Below, piece by piece: positions 35,042 through 42,704 of a DNA stretch of 64,000 nt. Within the stretch, counting starts at the first letter, position 1; the number at the start of each line of letters is the position of its first letter. Where the stretch lies: contig DGWI01000028.1 of assembly GCA_002396085.1 (NCBI GenBank), positions 1,176 to 65,175 on the forward strand, given 5' to 3'. Source of the stretch: Porphyromonadaceae bacterium UBA4262 (lineage in GTDB: Bacteria > Bacteroidota > Bacteroidia > Bacteroidales > Muribaculaceae). The notes under the pieces are model-generated. The model did no database searches and was not told where the DNA came from. It saw only the letters and a program-made list of their open reading frames with translations. A program made the position numbers and the translations under genes.

Positions 35042-35198
35042 TCATCTGTTCTAGACTGAATGTAAATAAATAATTGAGGCTGTTGAGTATTATCAATGGC
35101 CTTGATTGTTTTACGGCCTTGTGGAATTGGCAAAATGTTGTACGCCTACTAGTTTTGGGAGCATTATGTAGAAAAAAGTTAATTATTTAGGAATAATG

Positions 35199-35229
35199 TT
35201 GGTGGATTGCTTTGTTTGTTGTAAATTTG
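35199..35229 (+). promoter_or_regulatory. Promoter of the secreted paralog at 35332
   Basis: TTGG at 35199-35202, a 19-nt spacer and TAAATTTG at 35222-35229 match the Bacteroidetes consensus. It would give a 5' leader of about 95 nt before the start codon of the secreted protein. Nothing else was seen in the 290-nt gap 35042-35331. Confidence 0.6.
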
Positions 35230-35331
35230 CCACAAGCGATAAGGACGCATTTTGACAGTGATGGTGTAGTTGTATAATTATTGCTGACAAATTGTGTATT
35301 TGTGAATTTTACTAACTTATTTTAAAATCAA

Positions 35332-37056
35332 ATGCTTATGAAAAAGATGATTACATCTGTTGTGTTGCTTGCGGCAATGGCTACCAGTGCAATGGCTCAG
35401 TCGCCCTATGGCAATATCACCGACAAGAATGACGCCTACATTAATGCCAGACAGGAGCGCGTCATCAACAAGAATGTGCGTTTTGCCGACCCGGTGTCAA
35501 TCTCAGGCCCACGTCGTGTGGCTGCTGCTCCCACCGAGCTTGACCCCAGCCTTTTCGTCCAGCCCGAAGGCGAGTTGCAGTTGATGCGCCGCTCGGGTGT
35601 CGATTACCTGCCTGTATGGGGCTCGCCCGCTCCTGCCGAATATACCGAGAAGGGAACATACGTGGTCAAGGGTACTGATGGCAACTACTACTTCAAGAAT
35701 TTCATCACCAACATGTGCAATGGTGGCACATGGGTCAAGGGTGATGTCGAGGGCAATGTCATATCGGTTAAGACAGGACAGATTTGCGCCCAACTTTATT
35801 ATGGCACCAACAACGATTTGTTCACCTACTATTTGTTCGGTCTTCGTGGCGAGGAGCAGACCGGTGTCGACTACAACGGCAACGAGTACACCTACACGGT
35901 GTATGTTCCCGATGAGAATGTCACCGAGATCCTGTTCACCATCGAGGACGATGGCACCATCACCTCGCAGGACAGCGAGTTGCTCTACGGTGGTGTCGAG
36001 GAGGTGGACGGCGCCTACAACTGGCCGGGCCAGGGCGACATGGACTGCACGTTCTACCCGTTCGATGAGGAGCCCCAGACTGCACCCGAGGGTGTCGAGT
36101 TCAGCGACTATGTGATGAGTTACAACGCTTACATGTCCGACCTCGCATTCAAGGTTGTACAAGGTGCAGTCGCCGACAACATGTTCTATGTCAAGTTTGC
36201 TGACATTGTTCCCGATGGTGTCGTTATGGCTACAATCGACGGTGACAAGGCTACATTTGCAACCAACCAGTTCCTGGGTGTCGACAAGACCTATAGCACC
36301 CTGGCTTACCTCAAGGCTACTCACTTCTACAAGGAGGTGGACGAGTGGGGATGGGCCACAGTCTATAGCGATGAAATCGATGAGCTGGTGCTTGACTTTG
36401 ACGCAGCCATCAACAAAATCACCAATGTGGGTGACGATGGTCTGGTCATCAATGCAGGCAAGGCGACGGTGAGCACTCACGAGTCTTATCCTTCGACCGC
36501 ATTCTACCAGTTCGCCGAGGAGTCGGTGACACCTGCATCGCCTGTGTGGGTGCAGTACATGCCTTACACCGAGACCGAGTATTATGCTTGGGGTTATGCC
36601 GGATTTGACATCTACACCACCGATGTCGATGGCAACTACATCTTGCCCGACAAGTTGTACTACACTTGCTACCTTGATGATGCTCCGCTCGTGTTCAGTG
36701 CCGAGACCTATACCGACCTCACCGAGGATATGGTCGAAGTGCCCTATGCTTATTCTAATAATGATATCGTTGGCGGTGGATATAAGACTCACTACATCTA
36801 CTTCCACACGGGCGACTTCGCACGCTTCGGTGTGCAGACCATCTACAAGGGTGGCGGTGACGATAAGCGTTCGCCCATTGTTTACTATGGCGACGAGACT
36901 GGTATCGATGCACCTGCTAGCGATGCAACCGTTGTCTCAACCACCTATCTTGACCTGATGGGTCGTCAGCACAGTGGCCTGACTCATGGCATCAACATTG
37001 TGGTTGTCAAGTACTCGGATGGCACAGTCAAGACTGGCAAGGTGATGGTCAAGTAA
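35332..37056 (+). CDS. Secreted protein with type IX-like C-terminal tail, paralog 1
   Basis: 574 aa (the ATG at 35338 within ATGCTTATGAAAAA is equally likely). A signal peptide (MITSVVLLAAMATSAMA) is followed by two strand-rich modules of about 200 residues with acidic loops, a fold also found in the proteins at 40637 and 42705. The C-terminal about 35 residues (YLDLMGRQHSGLTHGINIVV, then KTGKVMVK) look like a secretion tail sorted by the type IX system. Function unknown; probably outside the cell. It has its own promoter and terminator. Confidence 0.75.
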   Translation: MLMKKMITSVVLLAAMATSAMAQSPYGNITDKNDAYINARQERVINKNVRFADPVSISGPRRVAAAPTELDPSLFVQPEGELQLMRRSGVDYLPVWGSPAPAEYTEKGTYVVKGTDGNYYFKNFITNMCNGGTWVKGDVEGNVISVKTGQICAQLYYGTNNDLFTYYLFGLRGEEQTGVDYNGNEYTYTVYVPDENVTEILFTIEDDGTITSQDSELLYGGVEEVDGAYNWPGQGDMDCTFYPFDEEPQTAPEGVEFSDYVMSYNAYMSDLAFKVVQGAVADNMFYVKFADIVPDGVVMATIDGDKATFATNQFLGVDKTYSTLAYLKATHFYKEVDEWGWATVYSDEIDELVLDFDAAINKITNVGDDGLVINAGKATVSTHESYPSTAFYQFAEESVTPASPVWVQYMPYTETEYYAWGYAGFDIYTTDVDGNYILPDKLYYTCYLDDAPLVFSAETYTDLTEDMVEVPYAYSNNDIVGGGYKTHYIYFHTGDFARFGVQTIYKGGGDDKRSPIVYYGDETGIDAPASDATVVSTTYLDLMGRQHSGLTHGINIVVVKYSDGTVKTGKVMVK

Positions 37057-37090
37057 TCACACAGCGAGAACGCTAAGTGGCAATATAGCC

Positions 37091-37128
37091 GGCGCGGCAG
37101 TACTATCCTACTGCCGCGCCGATTTTTG
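37091..37128 (+). terminator. Terminator after the secreted paralog
   Basis: A perfect 12-bp stem, GGCGCGGCAGTA (37091-37102) with TACTGCCGCGCC (37109-37120), a 6-nt loop and ATTTTTG after it. Confidence 0.92.
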
Positions 37129-37223
37129 TTCGGTGGCCGGGGCATTATTATCGTTGGTGGCTATGGGTGGTCAGGAAAAAAGTGTTAACTTTGCGCCGTT
37201 AATTTGTTAAATGACGATTGTTG

Positions 37224-37751
37224 ATGAATAATAAGATAGATTATGACTTGTCGCTGATACGCGGCATCGTGTTTGATGTCGACGGGGTGCTCTCGCCGTC
37301 GACCATTCCGCTGCATCCGTCGGGCGAGCCGATGCGCATGGTCAACATCAAGGACGGCTATGCCTTGCAACTGGCTGTGAAGCATGGGCTGCAGATTGCT
37401 ATTCTCAGTGGTGCTGCCACCGAGGCTATCCGTGTGCGATTTGAGGGGCTGGGTGTGCAGGATGTATATCTGGGTGCGGCTATGAAGTTGCCCGTGTTTG
37501 AGCAGTGGATGGCCAAGTATGGCTTCACGGCTCGACAGGTTGCCTTTGTGGGCGATGACATCCCCGACATGCAGGTGATGCGTGCGGCTGGGCTCGCTGT
37601 GGCACCTGCCGATGCTGCACCCGAGTGCCGTGAGGCTGCCCGCTATGTGTCGCCCTGTAACGGTGGCTATGGTGTGGGGCGCGACTTGCTTGAGCAGGTG
37701 ATGCGTGCGCAGGGCTTGTGGCTTGACGACAAGCATGCCTTCGGTTGGTAA
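37224..37751 (+). CDS. kdsC: KDO 8-phosphate phosphatase (KdsC, HAD family)
   Basis: 175 aa from ATG 37224 (MNNKIDYDL); TTG codons just before are less likely. HAD motif I FDVDGVLSP (both Asp), motif II ILSG, and motif III/IV FVGDDIPDMQVM are present. It removes phosphate from KDO-8-phosphate for lipid A core synthesis. KdsC proteins are small and cap-less, as here. A TAACTTTG -7 box lies at 37186-37193. The Maf gene follows after 49 nt containing an AATT-rich repeat. Confidence 0.88.
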   Translation: MNNKIDYDLSLIRGIVFDVDGVLSPSTIPLHPSGEPMRMVNIKDGYALQLAVKHGLQIAILSGAATEAIRVRFEGLGVQDVYLGAAMKLPVFEQWMAKYGFTARQVAFVGDDIPDMQVMRAAGLAVAPADAAPECREAARYVSPCNGGYGVGRDLLEQVMRAQGLWLDDKHAFGW

Positions 37752-37800
37752 GGATAGGCAATTTTCAATTCACAATTCTCAATTTTCAATTAAAACAGCT

Positions 37801-38367
37801 GTGTTAGAAGATTACGATATCGTGCTGGGCAGCCATTCACCGCGCCGACAGCAGTTGCTCAGCGATCTGGACATTAAATTCAGGGTTGAGGTCATCGAGG
37901 GTATTGCCGAAGACTATCCGGCCGACATGCCCGCCGATGATGTGGCTCAATTCTTGGCTATTCAGAAGGCCAAGCCCTATCGGTTGAGTGGCAACGAAAT
38001 GCTCATCACCGCCGACACCATTGTGGTGCTTGATGGTCAAGTGCTGGGCAAGCCCGCTGATGCTGCCGAGGCACATGCCATGCTGCGTGCACTCAGTGGC
38101 AAGACGCATCATGTCATCACGGGGGTCTGTGTGACTACACCAACTGGGCAGCAGGCCTTTGCCGACACTACCGAGGTCGAGTTTGTCGAACTCACTGATG
38201 ACGAGATAGACTATTACGTCGAGCATTACCGTCCACTGGACAAGGCGGGTGCTTACGGCATACAGGAGTGGATTGGCTACATGGGTGTGAAGGGCATCAA
38301 TGGCTGCTTCTACAACGTGATGGGGCTCCCCGTCCCCCGCCTCTACGCCCTTCTCAAGAGTCTGTAA
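37801..38367 (+). CDS. maf: Maf-like nucleoside triphosphate pyrophosphatase
   Basis: 188 aa from a GTG at 37801; the frame extends upstream without a good ATG. The start GSHSPRRQQLLSDL, the SGNEMLITADTIV segment and the end GCFYNVMGLPVPRLY are characteristic of Maf/YhdE enzymes, which hydrolyse dTTP/UTP or modified nucleotides. The last 14 nt overlap the 3' end of the convergent ATP-grasp gene. An AATT-rich repeat at 37759-37795 precedes it. Confidence 0.85.
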   Translation: MLEDYDIVLGSHSPRRQQLLSDLDIKFRVEVIEGIAEDYPADMPADDVAQFLAIQKAKPYRLSGNEMLITADTIVVLDGQVLGKPADAAEAHAMLRALSGKTHHVITGVCVTTPTGQQAFADTTEVEFVELTDDEIDYYVEHYRPLDKAGAYGIQEWIGYMGVKGINGCFYNVMGLPVPRLYALLKSL

Positions 38368-39421
38368 CGCTGGCGGCGAAGTGGGCTGGCGGCGTCAGTG
38401 ACCTGCCGGTGGGGTGAGGCGCTGCGGTGATGCGGTAGGTGCCGCGCAGGCCGTGACGATCGCCCAGTGCGCTGCACACGAGTCCCATGGTGCAGCGTAG
38501 ATTGACCTCGACGCAGGGGTTCAGCGCGATATGACCGTCGGGGTGGTGATATAACATCATATCAACCCCCAAATGTCCGTCATAGTCAGTCGCAATGAGT
38601 TGCTCGATGGCTTGCGACAAGGCGTCGACAGCCCTGTCAATATCAGGATATAGCATGGCGATGCGACTGTGCAATGCCTGATGCGAATCAACTATCCCAC
38701 CAGCATACTGGTGGTGGAAATCATTCTCAAATACCGAGAAGCCAATCAGTCGGGCTGTACCCTCACGGCACAGCCACTCGGTGGCGAAGTCTTGAATGCG
38801 CTCCAGTCCCTGCTCGCACAGGATGGAGCCTTGTCGTCGCAGGCCGCCGTGGCACCACTGCCACAGGTGGGCATCGTTCATGTCTAGCACACGATACACG
38901 CCCTGACCGCTGCCCGACCACGGCAACTTCAAGTAGCATCCGGGATGCTTGGCTGCCCAGTCCTTGACGGCATCGAGTGTGAACAACTCGACTGGAGTGG
39001 GGCAGAGGTCTGGTCCCATGAGGTGTTGCAGCAGGCGATGCATGGCGATGCTGGTGCGACGATGCGCCAGCCGATGCACAGCCTCGATGCGTTCGGCACT
39101 GGGTAGCAGATGCTCGGGTGCGCCCAGGCGTTGCAACGTGCGCCGCGTGGCGCGGCTCCAACCCCATGGCACAAATTCACCCACACTGAGCGATGGCAAC
39201 TCGACGGGAGTGATGATGTCAACCCCTAGTCCTTGCTGCAAGAGCCAGTCGCGGTCGGTCACGTCGTTGCACAGCACACGGTCGCCAGGGCTGGCGAGCC
39301 AGGCGGGCAACAAGCGCAAGTCATGACGCAATTGTGCCGCACGTGGCGGGGCGGTGTAGTTCAGCCCCCCATTGGCCAGTGCCAGGTCGTTCTCGGGGTT
39401 AAAGTACCAGATCTTCATCAT
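38354..39421 (-). CDS. ATP-grasp-like protein
   Basis: 355 aa from ATG 39421 (a second ATG is at 39418). The middle has KLPWSGSGQGVYRV, like the ATP-binding loop of ATP-grasp ligases, and the C-terminal CVEVNLRCTMG matches the catalytic ExNxR motif. The start KIWYFNPENDLALANGG is common in a Bacteroidales family of unknown substrate. It begins within the last bases of dinB (about 23-nt overlap), so the two are co-transcribed. Its 3' end overlaps maf by 14 nt. Confidence 0.7.
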   Translation of the reverse strand: MMKIWYFNPENDLALANGGLNYTAPPRAAQLRHDLRLLPAWLASPGDRVLCNDVTDRDWLLQQGLGVDIITPVELPSLSVGEFVPWGWSRATRRTLQRLGAPEHLLPSAERIEAVHRLAHRRTSIAMHRLLQHLMGPDLCPTPVELFTLDAVKDWAAKHPGCYLKLPWSGSGQGVYRVLDMNDAHLWQWCHGGLRRQGSILCEQGLERIQDFATEWLCREGTARLIGFSVFENDFHHQYAGGIVDSHQALHSRIAMLYPDIDRAVDALSQAIEQLIATDYDGHLGVDMMLYHHPDGHIALNPCVEVNLRCTMGLVCSALGDRHGLRGTYRITAAPHPTGRSLTPPAHFAASVTDS

Positions 39422-40487
39422 CAAACAGGGTGGGTTCTTGAGGCATAGACAAGTCATGGGCTGGACGTGGAGGATGGCTCACCGTCAACCCGAGCAGGCG
39501 CACCGGATGGCTGCTGAAGTCTACCTCGCGCAGCAGTTGCTTGGCCATGGGCAGAATCTGGTCCTTGCTGTGCAGCACCTCTTCTTGCGTGAAACTGCGG
39601 GTAATCTGCACAAAGTCGTGAAACTTGACCTTCAACGTCAGTGTTGTGCCCTCAAATCCGCTGCGCTCCAGCCGGCCCAGCAACTCGTTGGTGATGTGAG
39701 TCAACTCGATGATGGCGGCGGTCTGTGTGGTGATGTCCTCGGTGTAGGTGCGCTCACAGCCCACGCTCTTGCGCACCCACTGGGTCACTACAGGGCGGTC
39801 ATCGATGCCGCGGGCAAAGTTGTAGAACACAGCACCCATTTTCCCGAAGTGTGCCGTGAGCAGACTCAGCGGCTTGTCGCGCAGGTCAGCACCCGTGTGG
39901 ATGCCCAGGGCATGCATGCGAGCCGCTGTCTTCTCGCCCACGCCCCAGAATCGTTCAATCTTCAGTCCGGCGATGAAGTCGAGGGCACGATCGGGGTGCA
40001 CGGTGCACAGGCCATCGGGCTTGCGATAGTCGCTCGCGACCTTGGCCAGAAACTTGCAGTAGCTCACGCCAGCCGAGGCGGTGAGACGCGTCTCGGCCTT
40101 GATGCGCTGCTTGATCTCGCGGGCGATGTCAACGGCCAGAGCGATGCCTGGCTTATTGCTGGTCACATCCAGATAGGCCTCGTCCAGGCTCAGCGGCTCG
40201 ATGAGGTCGGTGTAGTCGCTGAAGATGTTGCGTATCTGCATCGATACGGCCTTGTACTTGTCGAAGTGTGGCTCGACGACCACCAGATGGGGACACAGGC
40301 GGTGGGCCGTGCGAATGGCCTGGGCCGAGTGTACGCCATAGCGTCGTGCCACATAGTTGGCCGTCGACACCACCCCGCGCGGACCATCAAAACCCACTGC
40401 TACGGGCTGGCCCACGAGGCTTGGGTTGTCTCGCTCCTCGACCGAGACAAAGAATGCGTCCATATCGACGTGAATAATCTTGCGCAT
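39399..40487 (-). CDS. dinB: DNA polymerase IV (Y-family, DinB)
   Basis: 362 aa from ATG 40487 (MRKIIHVDMDAFFVSVEERD). The catalytic Asp in HVDMDAFF and the SLDEAYLDVT motif (Asp-Glu) are intact, followed by the helix-hairpin-helix thumb (FWGVGEKTAARMHALGIHTG) and little-finger domain. DinB copies damaged DNA with low fidelity. The end EPTLFDDEDLVL resembles a QxxLF-like beta-clamp-binding tail (TLFDD). The ATP-grasp gene overlaps its 3' end. Confidence 0.93.
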   Translation of the reverse strand: MRKIIHVDMDAFFVSVEERDNPSLVGQPVAVGFDGPRGVVSTANYVARRYGVHSAQAIRTAHRLCPHLVVVEPHFDKYKAVSMQIRNIFSDYTDLIEPLSLDEAYLDVTSNKPGIALAVDIAREIKQRIKAETRLTASAGVSYCKFLAKVASDYRKPDGLCTVHPDRALDFIAGLKIERFWGVGEKTAARMHALGIHTGADLRDKPLSLLTAHFGKMGAVFYNFARGIDDRPVVTQWVRKSVGCERTYTEDITTQTAAIIELTHITNELLGRLERSGFEGTTLTLKVKFHDFVQITRSFTQEEVLHSKDQILPMAKQLLREVDFSSHPVRLLGLTVSHPPRPAHDLSMPQEPTLFDDEDLVL

Positions 40488-40513
40488 AACCAACTGCAAA
40501 GGTACAAAAAAAT

Positions 40514-40562
40514 CTAGAGATTCTAGTGCGTCTAGTCAGTCTAGACCATCTAGAGTCTCTAG
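40514..40562. repeat. CTAG array with exact 9-nt period
   Basis: Six CTAG tetramers begin at 40514, 40523, 40532, 40541, 40550 and 40559, each separated by five variable bases. CTAG is rare in most bacterial genomes, so a strict phase of nine is notable. It lies between the starts of dinB (minus strand) and the end of the secreted paralog gene. Confidence 0.9.
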
Positions 40563-40601
40563 ATTTCAAGTTTGGTCAGGTTTCAGGCCAGTGGCAGGGG
40601 A

Positions 40602-40625
40602 TAAACCCTAACCCTTAACCCTTCA
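40602..40625. repeat. Short heptamer repeat (AACCCT-type)
   Basis: ACCCTAACCCTTAACCCTTC reads as about three copies of a 7-nt unit, just before the 3' end of the secreted paralog gene. It resembles telomere repeats only by chance; it is one of several short-period intergenic repeats in this window. Confidence 0.6.
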
Positions 40626-40636
40626 ACCAGCAAGTC

Positions 40637-42481
40637 TTACTTCACGATGAACTTCTTGCCGTTCTGGATGTAGATGCCAGCGGGCAGACTCTTAGCGTTC
40701 ATCTTCTGGCCCATGATGTTGTAGACAGGAGCATTGACATCGAGTTCGGCCTTGACGGTCTCGATAGCCGTTGTGGGCAACTCATAGTAAACAATGTTTG
40801 ACTTGTTCACAACAGGAACCTTCTTGGGAGCACCCTCACTCTCAGGCACGTCGACAGTGTAGATGGCCTGGATACCGATGCGACGGGTGAACATAGGCTC
40901 GAAGCCTTGGGCGTTGGTGCGATAGAAGTAGACATAGCCCTTGTGGAAGTCAACACCGCTCTCATAGATCCAGTAGGGAACCTCGGTGATGGGCTCAGTC
41001 AGGTCGTCGTAGGTGTAGACGGCAGGATCGAAGGTGAAGATCTGGTCGTCGTCGGTGAAGATGCTGTAGCTCAGGCACTCGGGATCGATCATGTTGCCAT
41101 CAACGTCGGTGGTGGGCAGCACGAAGTCAAATGTGCTGAAGCCGCTCTCGTCACCGCAGTCATACCAAGGCTCCTCGGGCAGGGTGGGATCGGCGGGAAC
41201 GGCGGGAACTGCATTCACAATCTGGCCCTTAACGCCAAACTCAAGTGCGCCGGCCCAAGTCAGGTCGTCGCTGTACATAGCGTACAGACCGGTAGCGTTG
41301 TAGTTCTCGGGGAACTCAAGGGTTGCATCGCCCTCGCTGTTCTGCAGCTCGATGACATCGTCGCCAATCATGAAATAGATGTTCTCGGCCTCCTCGTCAA
41401 CTTCGGTGCCCAGGTAGTAGCCTTCCTCGCCGTTCTCGTCAACATCTTGATAGACGTAGGTCGAACCCCACATCAGCTGCACGCCATACTCGCTCTCCTC
41501 GTCGTAGCTCAGGTACTGACCCACGGGGATGGTAATCAAGCCGGTCATCCAGTCGTAGGTACCCTCGACCCAGCTGTTGTAGCTGTCGAACCACCACAAC
41601 GGGTTCTGGATATAGACCTTGCCGTCGAGCTCGCCGTCGGTCTTGCCGAACACGACATTCATCTTGCCGTCAACTGTGGTCGTACCCAGTCCAAATAAAC
41701 TGCTGTAGATGCAGTTGCCGCTGCGGAAGTAGCTGTAGAGGTCACCCTCGGGCTGCTCGGTGATGACGGTGGGGAGAACCATATCGTCGATGTTGACAGG
41801 GTCGCTCAGCACCTGCGAGAAGTTGCAGAAGCCGCTCCAGCTCAGGTCATCGGTCCATCTTGCACTCAGGCCGGTGCCCATATATGCTGCCTCCGACGAT
41901 GTGTCGGTGCTGGTGGGCTCAATGCCACCCTGCATAGTCAGGCTGCCATCCTCGCCCAGAAGGTAAGTGACCTCGGTCACAGTGTCGTCGACAACAAAGT
42001 CAAAGTACTCGCCATCGAAGGTGACACTACCCCAGACGAGCACGATGTCGGCATCATAGCTGGCGCTGTAATATACCGATTGTCCCAGGGGGATAGTGAG
42101 GACATTGCCCTCGAGCGTACCCTCAACCCAGTTGTTGCCGAATGAGCTACCCGAGTTGTAGAGGATGTTGCGCACATACACTGTGTTGCCCTCGCCGAAG
42201 ACCACGCGAGTGTTGCCGCTCATGTCGCCAACATAGAGGCTGCTGCCGCTAGCATAGTCGGCACGGCCACTGGTGGTGTAGTTGTAGGCTGAGCCCTCGG
42301 GCTGCTCGTTGATCACGCGAGCGGGAGCCTTCTTGGCGGCCTGGATGTCCTTCTTGGTCATCACTTGCTCCTTGACGATCTTCTTGTCGATGGGGCGAAC
42401 GTGGGTCTTAAACCCTGCTGCAGAAGCCGATGCGGCCACTGCCAGTGCTACAAAAAGTACTGATAACTTTTTCATAAGCAT
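40637..42481 (-). CDS. Secreted protein with type IX-like C-terminal tail, paralog 2
   Basis: 614 aa (ATG at 42481 or the in-frame ATG at 42475, MKKLSVLF). A signal peptide is followed by two repeated strand-rich modules of about 220 residues, each with an EQPEG opening, a central VEGT(Y/L)xxxxLTIPxGQ motif and an acidic loop. The C-terminal YNIMGQKMNAKSLPAGIYIQ and a short KKFIVK end form a sorting tail of type IX form. Promoter -7 box TACTTTTG lies at 42521-42528. Function unknown. Its 3' 135 bases are identical to those of the next paralog. Confidence 0.75.
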   Translation of the reverse strand: MLMKKLSVLFVALAVAASASAAGFKTHVRPIDKKIVKEQVMTKKDIQAAKKAPARVINEQPEGSAYNYTTSGRADYASGSSLYVGDMSGNTRVVFGEGNTVYVRNILYNSGSSFGNNWVEGTLEGNVLTIPLGQSVYYSASYDADIVLVWGSVTFDGEYFDFVVDDTVTEVTYLLGEDGSLTMQGGIEPTSTDTSSEAAYMGTGLSARWTDDLSWSGFCNFSQVLSDPVNIDDMVLPTVITEQPEGDLYSYFRSGNCIYSSLFGLGTTTVDGKMNVVFGKTDGELDGKVYIQNPLWWFDSYNSWVEGTYDWMTGLITIPVGQYLSYDEESEYGVQLMWGSTYVYQDVDENGEEGYYLGTEVDEEAENIYFMIGDDVIELQNSEGDATLEFPENYNATGLYAMYSDDLTWAGALEFGVKGQIVNAVPAVPADPTLPEEPWYDCGDESGFSTFDFVLPTTDVDGNMIDPECLSYSIFTDDDQIFTFDPAVYTYDDLTEPITEVPYWIYESGVDFHKGYVYFYRTNAQGFEPMFTRRIGIQAIYTVDVPESEGAPKKVPVVNKSNIVYYELPTTAIETVKAELDVNAPVYNIMGQKMNAKSLPAGIYIQNGKKFIVK

Positions 42482-42520
42482 AAGTTGTTTTAGTTAATAA
42501 TTAGAGTAATAAATCGCCCC

Positions 42521-42528
42521 CAAAAGTA
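42521..42528 (-). promoter_or_regulatory. -7 box of secreted paralog 2
   Basis: TACTTTTG on the minus strand, 40-50 nt before the start codon of the gene at 40637-42481. The -33 region reads TTTC at a spacing of 19, weaker than the consensus TTTG. Confidence 0.5.
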
Positions 42529-42615
42529 CTATTATTTTTTACAAATAGAAAGAATTAGTATGCAAATAGTTGATTTTTGTTAGCAAAAGATGTGTTTTCG
42601 GTAGAATGTGTATGA

Positions 42616-42645
42616 AATAGGCTCCAGAATTATCTGGAGCCTATT
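42616..42645 (-). terminator. Hairpin terminator after secreted paralog 3
   Basis: AATAGGCTCCAGA (42616-42628) pairs exactly with TCTGGAGCCTATT (42633-42645) around ATTA. On the minus strand TTTC follows the stem. It ends the transcript of the gene at 42705 before the promoter of the one at 40637. Confidence 0.8.
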
Positions 42646-42704
42646 GAAAGGGATAGTGTGGTCAGAATAGTGAGACTATCCGATGACCATGTAGCATGAT
42701 TGCA

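Noticed and set aside
35254..35281. TTGACA and TATAAT-like boxes before secreted paralog 1
   Set aside because: Spacing is 15 nt and this promoter type is not used by the Bacteroidetes primary sigma factor; the TAAATTTG promoter upstream fits better.
35503..36807. 434-aa open frame on the minus strand opposite secreted paralog 1
   Set aside because: Antisense shadow of the same kind; the plus-strand gene has a signal peptide, promoter and terminator.
39372..40517. 381-aa open frame on the plus strand opposite dinB
   Set aside because: Antisense shadow of dinB, no family motifs.
40602..40625. Telomere-like CCCTAA repeats
   Set aside because: Only about three imperfect heptamers inside a circular-chromosome context; no other terminal features.
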